Source of the DNA: an uncultured Propionibacteriaceae bacterium
GTDB lineage: Bacteria > Actinomycetota > Actinomycetes > Propionibacteriales > Propionibacteriaceae
Direction: 5' to 3'
DNA length: 6,677 nucleotides
NCBI GenBank assembly: GCA_945875065.1
Contig: CAMCJC010000147.1
Coordinates: 1-6,677 of the forward strand
Each line of letters starts with the position of its first letter. Within the stretch, counting starts at the first letter, position 1. A model generated the notes under the pieces. It was not told where the DNA came from, searched no databases, and saw only the letters and a list, made by a program, of their open reading frames with translations. The translations under genes were made by a program, and so were the position numbers. This document shows positions 1 through 6,129 of the stretch, piece by piece.

Positions 1-480
1 CTGGCGGTAAACGCCCATGGGACCGCCCACGTGCTGTCCTCGGTCGGTCGTCGGATGCGAGCGCGTCGCAACGGGTCCATCGTCGTTGTCGCCTCAAATG
101 CCGCCCGGGTGCCGCGCACTCGGCTGGGCGCCTATGGTGCCTCCAAGGCCGCGGCCACCAGCCTGGCGCGCTCCATTGGGCTGGAGCTTGCCGGCCACGG
201 TGTGCGGTGCAATGTGGTGCAACCGGGTTCCACTGACACCGACATGCTGCGGGCTTCGTGGGTTGGCGACGGGAATGACGGGACTCTCGACTCTCAGGGC
301 GAGGAGACTTTCCGCGCCGCCACCCTGGCAGGGGAACTCTCCCAGCACCGCTTGGGTATCCCGTTGGGTCGCATAGCGGATCCTGTAGACATAGCCGAGT
401 GCGTCGCCTTCCTACTCTCCCCAGCGGCACGGCACGTCACCCTCGCCGAGCTCGTCGTCGATGGGGGAGCCACCCTGTGA
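1..480 (+). CDS. entA: 2,3-dihydro-2,3-dihydroxybenzoate dehydrogenase (EntA/DhbA-type SDR), 5' end cut by the window
   Basis: Cytoplasmic short-chain dehydrogenase that oxidises 2,3-dihydro-2,3-dihydroxybenzoate to 2,3-dihydroxybenzoate with NAD+, the last step of DHB synthesis. The reading frame is open from base 1, giving 159 visible residues of a family that usually has about 250, so the N-terminal nucleotide-binding TGxxxGIG region lies upstream. Visible SDR residues are the VN pair (Asn at 10-12), the catalytic Ser in VVASN (94-96), and Tyr (133-135) and Lys (145-147) of YGASK. Three stretches closely match EntA rather than generic SDRs: LELAGHGVRCNVV, PGSTDTDM (223-246) and LGIPLGRIADP, plus the C-terminal VVDGGATL. 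The gene ends in TGA overlapping the GTG of the next gene, so the two are probably translated together. It is separated from entC/entE by a non-coding gap. The EntA assignment is strong; only the start and promoter are unseen. Confidence 0.93.
   Translation: MAVNAHGTAHVLSSVGRRMRARRNGSIVVVASNAARVPRTRLGAYGASKAAATSLARSIGLELAGHGVRCNVVQPGSTDTDMLRASWVGDGNDGTLDSQGEETFRAATLAGELSQHRLGIPLGRIADPVDIAECVAFLLSPAARHVTLAELVVDGGATL
463..469 (+). promoter_or_regulatory. Ribosome binding site for the M20 amidohydrolase
   Basis: GGGGGAG ends 7 bases before the GTG at 477. It lies within the last codons of the entA-like gene. It supports the GTG start over in-frame starts further upstream, such as ATG at 399, which would add a 26-residue Arg-rich extension lying wholly inside the upstream gene. 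Confidence 0.7.
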
Positions 481-1598
481 GCAGCTCAATCGCACTCCGG
501 GCAAGTGAACATATCGACTCCCTGCAGGACGAGCTGTGGCGTCTTGCCGACCGGATCCGGTTGGCTGCCGAAGTGGCCTTTGAGGAGGTCGAATCGGCGG
601 ACGCTCTGCGTGCCCTGCTGGCCGCCCACGGTCTGGTAGTGGACGACGTGGCCGGTGCGCCGGCGACATCCTTTGTCGCCGATGCCGGCAGCCGGGGCCC
701 GTTGGTGGTGCTGTGCGCCGAGTACGATGCGTTGCCTGACCTGGGGCATGCCTGCGGCCACCAGCTGATTGCTGCGGCTGCTGCGGGGGCCGGCATCGCG
801 CTGGCGCGGCTGGCCGTTGAGGTCGGGCTGCGGGTGCGAGTGGTCGGCTGCCCTGCGGAGGAGAGCGGTGGGGGCAAGGAACTGCTTCTCCGGGCGGGTG
901 CCTTCGAGGGGGCCGCTTGCGCCCTGATGGTGCACCCGGGCGTGTCAGAGCAGTCGAGCTTCTCCTCCTACGCCCTGGGGACTCTGCGGGCCCGCTTCAT
1001 CGGGCATGCGGGCCACCCGGTGCGTGACCGGGAGCAGCCCGACGCCACCGACGCGCGCCTACTCGCCGAGAGTGCCCTGGCCTTGGTAAGGCACCGTCTT
1101 CCGGATGGAGCCGCGATTCCGTGGTCTATCGCCGATGCGCCGGGCCGGCCCAGCATGCGTCAGGCTGAGGCCGGGCTGCTTGTTGAGGCTAGGGCGCTTG
1201 GCGCTGCGGACCTGGCCCGGGTGACGGCGCGGGTGGTCGACTGCCTGCGTGGGGCAGCGCTGGCGGCCGGCTGCGAGTTGCTGCTTGAGCACCCCGAACC
1301 CGACTACCTCGATTTCCGCGGCGACCCCAGTCTCGCCGACGCCTGGGCCGCCGCGTTGCCGTTTGTGGGCAGGACCTCTGGCGATGATCCGGGACCGTAC
1401 GCGGTGACTGACATGGGCAATGTCTCCCATCGCATCCCTAGCCTGCACGCTGTGATGACCTTGGGGAATGGGCAAGCGGAGCCACACGAGCCAGCTTTCA
1501 CCGGTCTCGCTGCGGGTGAGGCTGGCCGCCAGTGGATTCGCGACGCGTCTACCACGCTGGCCCTGACGGCGCTGGCGGTAGCTGAACGGCATCCATGA
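477..1598 (+). CDS. M20D-family metal-dependent amidohydrolase (AbgB/PM20D2-like), coupled to entA
   Basis: A predicted 373-residue cytoplasmic zinc-type amidohydrolase starting at GTG in a GTGA overlap with entA. The M20 metal-site motifs are in order: HACGH at residues 91-95 (Cys93 and His95 as ligands), PAEE at 126-129 with the Glu pair, MVHPG with His153, and PHEPAF with His337. The surroundings AEYDALPDLGHACGH and TDMGNVSHRIPSLH resemble the AbgB/PM20D2 branch of M20D, whose members cleave acyl or aminobenzoyl amino acids. The lid/dimerisation domain (about 168-265) is present, but the usual N-(V/I)-(V/I)-P motif there is not recognisable (RPSMRQ instead). It is slightly shorter than typical M20D proteins (about 390-430). 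Coupling to entA suggests a siderophore job. Hydrolysis of DHB-amino acid amides is my inference; a precursor or shunt-product hydrolase, or an unrelated passenger gene, are alternatives. The family call is solid, the substrate is not. Confidence 0.88.
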   Translation: MSSSIALRASEHIDSLQDELWRLADRIRLAAEVAFEEVESADALRALLAAHGLVVDDVAGAPATSFVADAGSRGPLVVLCAEYDALPDLGHACGHQLIAAAAAGAGIALARLAVEVGLRVRVVGCPAEESGGGKELLLRAGAFEGAACALMVHPGVSEQSSFSSYALGTLRARFIGHAGHPVRDREQPDATDARLLAESALALVRHRLPDGAAIPWSIADAPGRPSMRQAEAGLLVEARALGAADLARVTARVVDCLRGAALAAGCELLLEHPEPDYLDFRGDPSLADAWAAALPFVGRTSGDDPGPYAVTDMGNVSHRIPSLHAVMTLGNGQAEPHEPAFTGLAAGEAGRQWIRDASTTLALTALAVAERHP

Positions 1599-1693
1599 TG
1601 CCGGTGCATGTGGGCGGATTGCGGTCGGAGGAATCCAGACTGCGCCGCAGGTGCTGGTGAGTGCACAGTGCTTGATTCGAATCGTCTCGGCTG

Positions 1694-1737
1694 GGATGGG
1701 CGAGAGGTTGCCCGAATCCTAGTTCAAGTCTTCTAGG
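1694..1737 (+). other. Possible overlapping hairpins in the intergenic region
   Basis: The gap after the amidohydrolase stop holds no gene I can support. Within it, GGAT-GGGC (1694-1701) can pair with GCCC (1710-1713) and ATCC (1716-1719) around an 8-base loop with a 2-base bulge. CCTAG (1718-1722) can pair with CTAGG (1733-1737). The two share bases 1718-1719, so they would exclude each other fully formed. No T-run follows either one. They could be 3'-UTR structure or chance in GC-rich DNA. Confidence 0.2.
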
Positions 1738-1748
1738 GCGTGCCCGGT

Positions 1749-1780
1749 AAAGGCTGCGACCACCTGCCCTGGCAGCCTTT
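1749..1780 (+). terminator. Terminator-like hairpin downstream of the amidohydrolase
   Basis: AAAGGCTGC (1749-1757) and GCAGCCTTT (1772-1780) are a perfect 9-bp inverted repeat with a 14-base loop, followed by the moderately T-rich CGTTCTT. It lies 150 bases past the amidohydrolase stop and just before the iron-regulated promoter region, a sensible place to insulate the entC operon from read-through. The T-tract is broken, so termination strength is uncertain; it might be a protein-binding repeat instead. Confidence 0.5.
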
Positions 1781-1810
1781 CGTTCTTGCGCTGACCTGTG
1801 GTTGTAAAAA

Positions 1811-1829
1811 TTAGGATAGCCTATCCTTA
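1811..1829 (+). promoter_or_regulatory. Iron box (DtxR/IdeR/DmdR-type operator) in front of entC
   Basis: TTAGGATAGCCTATCCTTA is a 9-1-9 palindrome with a single mismatched pair. It closely follows the actinobacterial iron-box consensus TTAGGTTAGSCTAACCTAA. The Fe(II)-bound DtxR/IdeR-family repressor binds such sites and shuts off siderophore genes when iron is plentiful. It sits in an AT-rich island in otherwise GC-rich DNA, and its last base is the first base of the entC ATG. Possible -10 hexamers lie inside it (TAGGAT 1812-1817, TAGCCT 1817-1822), so repressor binding would block RNA polymerase directly. No convincing -35 was found; CTGACC (1791-1796) is only a weak candidate. The site presumably controls the whole 1829-6103 operon. 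Confidence 0.9.
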
Positions 1830-2977
1830 TGTTTTCGGTCGTCTCCTTTACCCGCCCCGGGTATCGCTGCCCGCCGCTCAGCTTCCAGGTACGCACCCCC
1901 GCCTGTGTGGCGCAGGCCCCGGCCGGGAAACCCGGGCTGCTGACCGTGGAACACCCTGGTGCGCTTGCTGCTCAAGTTGCCGGTCGTGCTGTGGTCGGTG
2001 CACTGTCCTTCGACGGGCGTACGGCAGCCTTGAGCACCGCGTCCGCTCTCACCGTTACTCCCGCTGACGGGCAGACCGTTCCGCAACGCAACCCCGCCTG
2101 CGGGGCCTGGCCTGGGCTCAAGGATGGCCCTGTCCTGAGGCCCTCGGAAGAGGGCTACCGCAACGGGGTCCGCGCCATCCTGACTGCCATCAATGAGGGG
2201 CGCGTTGTCAAGGTCGTCCTGGGGCGCACCGTCGAGCACCAGTTCGGCGGTCCCGTGCCTGCTGAGTCCCTCACCCAGGCTTTGGCCCGGCGTCATCCTC
2301 AAGCACGCATCTACTGCTGCCCCCTGCCGGGCGGCGACACCCTGGTCGGGGCCAGCCCAGAGCTCCTAGTCGCTCGTCACGGCACTGTGGTGCGCTCCCA
2401 TCCGCTAGCTGGCACCGTGCCGCGTAGCGCCAGTCGCGCCGACGACGAGGCAGCCGCGAAAGCCCTGCTCGCCTCGGCCAAGGACCGACGCGAACACGCC
2501 GTGGTAGTGGAAATGATCGCCGACACCCTCGCCCCCTACTGTTCCCGCCTCAACGTCCCCAGCGAACCCTCCTTGGTGGCCACGCCGACCGTATGGCACT
2601 TGGGAACGCAATTGGAGGGGGAAGTGAGCGACCAGCAGACCACTTCGCTGGAGCTCGCGGCCGCCCTGCAACCAACACCCGCGCTGTGTGGCATGCCCCA
2701 GCGCGAAGCGCTCCAACTCATAGACGAGATGGAGCCCTTCGAACGTCAGTGGTTCGGAGGAGCCGTGGGCTGGAACGATGCCAACGGCGACGGCGAGTGG
2801 ACCGTCGCCATCCGTTGTGCCTGCCTGCACGGTTACTGCGCGACCCTGTTCGCCGGCGCTGGGCTGGTGGCGGGCTCTGATCCCGACGTTGAACTGGCCG
2901 AGACCGAGGCCAAGCTGGCGGCCCTGCAGGACGTCCTGCTGGAGATGGCCGACGACTCAGACGAGCGCATCGCATGA
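1829..2977 (+). CDS. entC: Isochorismate synthase (EntC/DhbC)
   Basis: Converts chorismate to isochorismate, the Mg2+-dependent entry step to DHB; cytoplasmic, 382 residues against about 390 for EntC and DhbC. It is a chorismate-utilising (MST) enzyme. Visible landmarks are the lysine of KVVLGR (Lys128, matching the general-base Lys147 of E. coli EntC), GASPELL (Glu178, matching Glu197), HPLAGTVPR (191-199), KDRREH (218-223), PTVWHL (253-258), QPTPALCGMP (281-290), EPFERQWFGGAVGW (302-315), EWTVAIRCA and FAGAGLV, and the C-terminal AETEAKL with Glu358 and Lys362. In most isochorismate synthases HPTPA replaces QPTPA, so Gln281 is unusual. The ATG at 1829 is chosen because FSVVSFTRPGYR aligns with the conserved EntC N-terminus. 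There is no ordinary ribosome binding site; only AGGA 12 bases upstream inside the iron box, so a leaderless message is plausible. It overlaps entE by 4 bases (ATGA). Confidence 0.95.
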   Translation: MFSVVSFTRPGYRCPPLSFQVRTPACVAQAPAGKPGLLTVEHPGALAAQVAGRAVVGALSFDGRTAALSTASALTVTPADGQTVPQRNPACGAWPGLKDGPVLRPSEEGYRNGVRAILTAINEGRVVKVVLGRTVEHQFGGPVPAESLTQALARRHPQARIYCCPLPGGDTLVGASPELLVARHGTVVRSHPLAGTVPRSASRADDEAAAKALLASAKDRREHAVVVEMIADTLAPYCSRLNVPSEPSLVATPTVWHLGTQLEGEVSDQQTTSLELAAALQPTPALCGMPQREALQLIDEMEPFERQWFGGAVGWNDANGDGEWTVAIRCACLHGYCATLFAGAGLVAGSDPDVELAETEAKLAALQDVLLEMADDSDERIA

Positions 2978-4635
2978 CCCGGCCCATGAGTGAATCCCAG
3001 ATCTCGTCGTCGCCGCCCGATTTGGACCTCACACCCTGGCCCGCTGAGGTGGCGCAGCGCTACCGTGCCTTGGGCCTGTGGACTGGTGACCTGCTTGGAG
3101 ACATCGCCGTCCAGCACATCGGCCTGCGCCCCGGTGGTGAAGCCGTCATCGGACCTGATGCTCGCCTCACCTACGCCGAGCTGGAACAGGAGGTGCAGCG
3201 CCTGGCAGTCTGGTGGCGTGGGCTGGGCTGGGAACCTGGCGACTACGTGGTCGTGCAGCTTCCCAACACCGCCGCCTTCGTCGCCACTGTGCTATCGCTG
3301 TGGCGGGCGGGGCTAGTGCCGGTGATGGCTCTGGCTAACCACCGTCGCGCCGAGGTTTCCGCCTTTGTCGCCCAGACGAATGCCGTCGGGCATGTCTGCG
3401 CGGACGGCCTGGGCGGAGCGAATCATGCCGCCTTGGCGGTCGACATCCGCTCCGGGGCCCCCGGGTTGGTGACGGTGCTGGTCGGTGCCGACGGCAGTCA
3501 CAGCGTGGCGCGTGACCCCCGTCCTCGTGCCACGCGACCCCGGCAGCTTCCGGAAGGTTGGGACGACCTGCCGCCCTCGGGCCGAGTGGCCTTGCTTCAA
3601 CTCTCCGGTGGGTCCACTGGCACGCCCAAACTGATCCCGCGGACGCACGACGACTACCTGCTCAGTGTGCGGGAGAGTAATCCGATCTGCGGAACCACCG
3701 CCGACACCCGCTATCTGGTTGCGCTACCGTGCGCCCACAACTTCGCGATGAGCTCCCCAGGGATTCTCGGCGTTCTACAGGCCGGCGGAACGGTGGTGAT
3801 GGCCCCCGAACCTAGCCCGGCCACCGCCTTCGCGTTGGTGGAGGCGGAGCGCATTACCATGACCGCAGTGGTGCCGCCGGTGGCGATGCTGTGGCTGCGG
3901 GCTGCGAACCGCCGCACACACGACCTGTCCACTCTGGAGAGCCTGCTGGTGGGTGGCGCCCGACTGCCCGACAGCGTCGCCAGTCAGGTACGGCCGATAC
4001 TCGGGTGTCGGCTACGACAGGTCTTCGGCATGGCCGAAGGCTTGGTGAACTACACCCGCGACGAGGACGACGAGCACACAGTCACCACCACCCAGGGCCG
4101 TCCTATCAGCCCCTATGACGAGCTGCGCGTTGTCGACGACCACGACCATGACGTGCCTGACGGGGAGCCGGGTCATTTGCTGACCCGCGGCCCGTACACG
4201 ATCCGTGGCTACTTCCGCGCTGGGGCGCACAACGCCCGAGCCTTTACAGCGGACGGCTTCTACCGCACCGGCGACGTGGTGGTGCGACACCCCAGCGGCC
4301 ACCTGACGGTAGTGGGTCGCGCCAAAGACCAGGTTAATCGAGGTGGGGAGAAGATCGCCGTCGTCGAGGTGGAGAGCCATCTCCTTACCCATCCCGGCGT
4401 TGCTGAAGTGAGCGTGATCGCTGAGCCCGATGAACTGCTGGGCGAGCGTGCCTGCGCGGTACTGGTACCTACGGGCGATCCTCCGAGCGTGTCGGAACTG
4501 CGGCAGCACCTGCACGAGCGGGGCCTGGCCGACTACAAGATCCCCGACCGCTTCATCATCGCCGACGAGCTGCCCCGAACCAGGATTGGTAAAACCGACG
4601 TCGGCGCTATCCGACACGAAAGGACCTTGGAGTGA
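2974..4635 (+). CDS. entE: 2,3-dihydroxybenzoate-AMP ligase (EntE/DhbE)
   Basis: Stand-alone aryl adenylation enzyme that activates DHB with ATP and transfers it to the phosphopantetheine arm of an aryl carrier domain. The 553 residues (EntE is about 536) include core motifs in order: LQLSGGSTGTPK (A3, 209-219), the aryl pocket AHNFAMSSPG (254-263), GGTVV, FGMAEGLVNYTR (A5, 351-362), GFYRTGD with Asp434 (A7), GRAKDQVNRGGEKI (A8, 448-461) and RTRIGK with the catalytic Lys540 (A10). In the pocket Asn256 matches DhbE Asn235, which reads the 2-hydroxyl. Ser261 sits where DHB enzymes have Ser and salicylate enzymes have Cys. Phe257 replaces the Tyr common in DHB enzymes. DHB is therefore the likely substrate, supported by the neighbouring entA and entC. 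The ATG at 2974 overlaps the entC stop; ATG at 2986 is a less favoured alternative and neither has a clear ribosome binding site. Confidence 0.95.
   Translation: MTRPMSESQISSSPPDLDLTPWPAEVAQRYRALGLWTGDLLGDIAVQHIGLRPGGEAVIGPDARLTYAELEQEVQRLAVWWRGLGWEPGDYVVVQLPNTAAFVATVLSLWRAGLVPVMALANHRRAEVSAFVAQTNAVGHVCADGLGGANHAALAVDIRSGAPGLVTVLVGADGSHSVARDPRPRATRPRQLPEGWDDLPPSGRVALLQLSGGSTGTPKLIPRTHDDYLLSVRESNPICGTTADTRYLVALPCAHNFAMSSPGILGVLQAGGTVVMAPEPSPATAFALVEAERITMTAVVPPVAMLWLRAANRRTHDLSTLESLLVGGARLPDSVASQVRPILGCRLRQVFGMAEGLVNYTRDEDDEHTVTTTQGRPISPYDELRVVDDHDHDVPDGEPGHLLTRGPYTIRGYFRAGAHNARAFTADGFYRTGDVVVRHPSGHLTVVGRAKDQVNRGGEKIAVVEVESHLLTHPGVAEVSVIAEPDELLGERACAVLVPTGDPPSVSELRQHLHERGLADYKIPDRFIIADELPRTRIGKTDVGAIRHERTLE
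4619..4624 (+). promoter_or_regulatory. Ribosome binding site for the MbtH-like gene
   Basis: AAAGGA ends 7 bases before the GTG at 4632, within the last codons of entE. It supports the GTG start, which also begins the protein with the NPFDDPDG that opens nearly all MbtH proteins. Confidence 0.65.
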
Positions 4636-4817
4636 ATCCCTTCGACGACCCCGATGGCATCTTCGTCGTTGTCACCGACGACCGAGGCCACCTGGCCCTA
4701 TGGCCCACCTTCGCGCCCTCCGTGGAGGGATGGCGGCAGATCTTCGGACCCGCTGGCCGTGAAGACTGCCTTGCCCAGGTAGAGATACTGGCTGGCGAGC
4801 CCTCGGCGGTGGTATGA
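4632..4817 (+). CDS. mbtH: MbtH-like protein, short and divergent at the C-terminus
   Basis: Small cytoplasmic partner that binds NRPS adenylation domains and helps them fold or work; 61 residues against roughly 62-75 for the family. The start is classic: NPFDDPDG (2-9), then LWP with Trp24, GW with Trp34, FGP (38-40) and a Cys-Leu pair (46-47). Three parts of the family signature differ: the Ser before LWP is Ala22, the Pro of PxGW is Val31, and the third conserved Trp with its WTDxRP tail is missing, the chain ending LAGEPSAVV. In enterobacteria the equivalent (ybdZ) lies between fes and entF; here it lies between entE and fes, with no NRPS in view. GTGA overlap with entE and ATGA overlap with fes indicate translational coupling. 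The family call is firm; whether it still activates an adenylation domain is open. Confidence 0.93.
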   Translation: MNPFDDPDGIFVVVTDDRGHLALWPTFAPSVEGWRQIFGPAGREDCLAQVEILAGEPSAVV

Positions 4818-6103
4818 CGACGGTTGCAGCCACCTGGCGCGAGTACCCAGCTGTGCCGCCGAGGCTCACCGACCCGAGGGTCGAAGCTGTGGTGGGTGAT
4901 GCAGCGGCTGCCGACCGGCTGTGGCAGTGTTACCGGGACACCGGGCCCTGGGTGGAGTCCAAGGAACGTGTCGTGGACGGGGTGCGGGGGCATCGCGTGA
5001 CGATGTTGGCTCCGCAGGAGGCTGCCGCCACCGCGCTGGTGCTGCACACCATCACCGACCGCCACCGTGACGACCTGCGTCCCACCCTGTTCGACGACGT
5101 ACCGGGAACCGGACTGCGGGCAATCAGCCTGCTGTTGCCGACCGGTCTAGTGTGTTCCTATGGGCTGGCGGCGCTGCCCCCGCACTTGGACGCCTCACAT
5201 GTGGGGCGGGAGGACTGGCGTGTCGTGGTGCAGGCCACCAGGCCCGACGTCGCGCCCGTCCCACACATCGGCCATCCCACCGGGCCGCTGAGCCTGTTGG
5301 TGTTGCCTGGCAGTGAAGAGCTACTGAGCTGGACGGCGGTTCCTGCGATGGGCACAGAGCGGCCAACGGCCTGCGGCACGCTGACTCCCTTCCGGGTTCC
5401 GGTCGGAGTCTGGCCCGAGGAGGTCGACGCCTGGATCTACGAGTCCGCAGCGGTCCATGGTGTGAGCCGTGCTTTGCTTGTCCTGCTGGACGGGGACACT
5501 TGGGTGGAGGCGCTGGACATCGCCGGTCTTCTAGACGGTGCGGTGGCCGCCGGCATGCTGCCCCCGCTCACCGCAATCCTTCCCGCTTCGGGAGGGCAGC
5601 GCAGTACCCGGCTCGGGTTGGATGACCGCTGGGCAGATTGGCTGGCCACCGACTTGCTGGCCGCGGCGGCGCGGTATGCCGTGGTCGTCGGTGACGCGAG
5701 CCGCAGCGTGGTAGCCGGTCAGAGCTTGGGAGGAGCCGCTGCTCTGCACGCGGCGCTACGCCACCCGGAGCGCTTCGGGGCGGTGCTGCCGCAATCGGGT
5801 GCCTTCTGGTGGCCAGCGGTCGACGGCGTCGACACCTTTGCCCTGCACGGCCTAGTGGACTCGCATCACGGGCCGAAACTTCGTATCTGTCACCAGGTGG
5901 GCACGCTGGAGTTCCACCTGCTCGACCTCAACCGCAAGATGGTCTCGCGGCTGCTGCACCACGGTCACGACGTGACCAGCCACGAGGACGTCGGAGGCCA
6001 TGATGGGGCCATTTGGCGGCCAGGACTGGTGCGCGGCCTTGCCGAGCTGCTGGTACCAGACCGTGGGAAACCGGACACTATGGCTGCAAAGCAGGTGCCT
6101 TAA
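4814..6103 (+). CDS. fes: Enterochelin esterase (Fes-type ferric siderophore hydrolase)
   Basis: Cytoplasmic serine esterase expected to hydrolyse the ester backbone of an imported ferric catecholate siderophore so that iron can be released. At 429 residues it is near the size of E. coli Fes (about 400). No signal peptide is seen. The N-terminal region (about 35-125, with RLWQCYRDTGPWVES and the GLRAISLLLPTG stretch) fits the Fes N-terminal domain; the C-terminal alpha/beta-hydrolase runs from about 190. It shows LLVLLDGDTW (221-230), the nucleophile elbow AGQSLGG with Ser304 (301-307), HPERFGAVLPQSGAFWW (317-333) and GGHDGAIW with His396 (394-401). Glu366 in GTLEFH may be near the acid position but this is not certain. 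The usual R-x-x-E-L...N stretch is altered to RSTRLGLDD (263-271). Starts at ATG 4814, overlapping mbtH by 4 bases. Its presence implies an ester-containing siderophore. Confidence 0.93.
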   Translation: MTTVAATWREYPAVPPRLTDPRVEAVVGDAAAADRLWQCYRDTGPWVESKERVVDGVRGHRVTMLAPQEAAATALVLHTITDRHRDDLRPTLFDDVPGTGLRAISLLLPTGLVCSYGLAALPPHLDASHVGREDWRVVVQATRPDVAPVPHIGHPTGPLSLLVLPGSEELLSWTAVPAMGTERPTACGTLTPFRVPVGVWPEEVDAWIYESAAVHGVSRALLVLLDGDTWVEALDIAGLLDGAVAAGMLPPLTAILPASGGQRSTRLGLDDRWADWLATDLLAAAARYAVVVGDASRSVVAGQSLGGAAALHAALRHPERFGAVLPQSGAFWWPAVDGVDTFALHGLVDSHHGPKLRICHQVGTLEFHLLDLNRKMVSRLLHHGHDVTSHEDVGGHDGAIWRPGLVRGLAELLVPDRGKPDTMAAKQVP

Positions 6104-6129
6104 GGGAAGAGCATGGCACGAACTCGCGG

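Noticed and set aside
399..476. N-terminal extension of the amidohydrolase from ATG at 399
   Set aside because: It would be an Arg/Pro-rich out-of-frame reading of the entA end, unlike M20 N-termini; GTG at 477 has a good ribosome binding site and the overlap pattern seen elsewhere in the locus.
1674..1683. Perfect 10-bp palindrome GATTCGAATC
   Set aside because: It does not extend beyond 10 bp, does not resemble a known operator here, and lies far from the entC promoter; chance is likely enough.
1707..1740. tRNA-like T-loop sequence GTTCAAGTC in the intergenic region
   Set aside because: The flanking bases do not form the 5-bp T-stem directly around the loop, and no acceptor, D or anticodon arms can be drawn around it.
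1549..1896. Minus-strand reading frame of 115 codons across the intergenic gap
   Set aside because: The translation has no recognisable motif, overlaps entC and the iron box, and lacks a plausible start context.
2986..2988. ATG at 2986 as entE start
   Set aside because: Possible, but the ATG at 2974 gives the 4-base overlap used at the other junctions; no ribosome binding site favours the later codon. The difference is only four residues.
4012..4617. Long minus-strand frame (201 codons) opposite entE, and similar ones opposite the amidohydrolase (1059-1592) and entC (1811-2302)
   Set aside because: These are typical antisense shadows of high-GC coding DNA; the plus-strand genes carry complete family motifs.
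2974..4635. Salicylate-AMP ligase (mycobactin/yersiniabactin-type pathway)
   Set aside because: Ser rather than Cys at the selectivity position, and the presence of entA (needed only for DHB) and fes, argue for a DHB siderophore.
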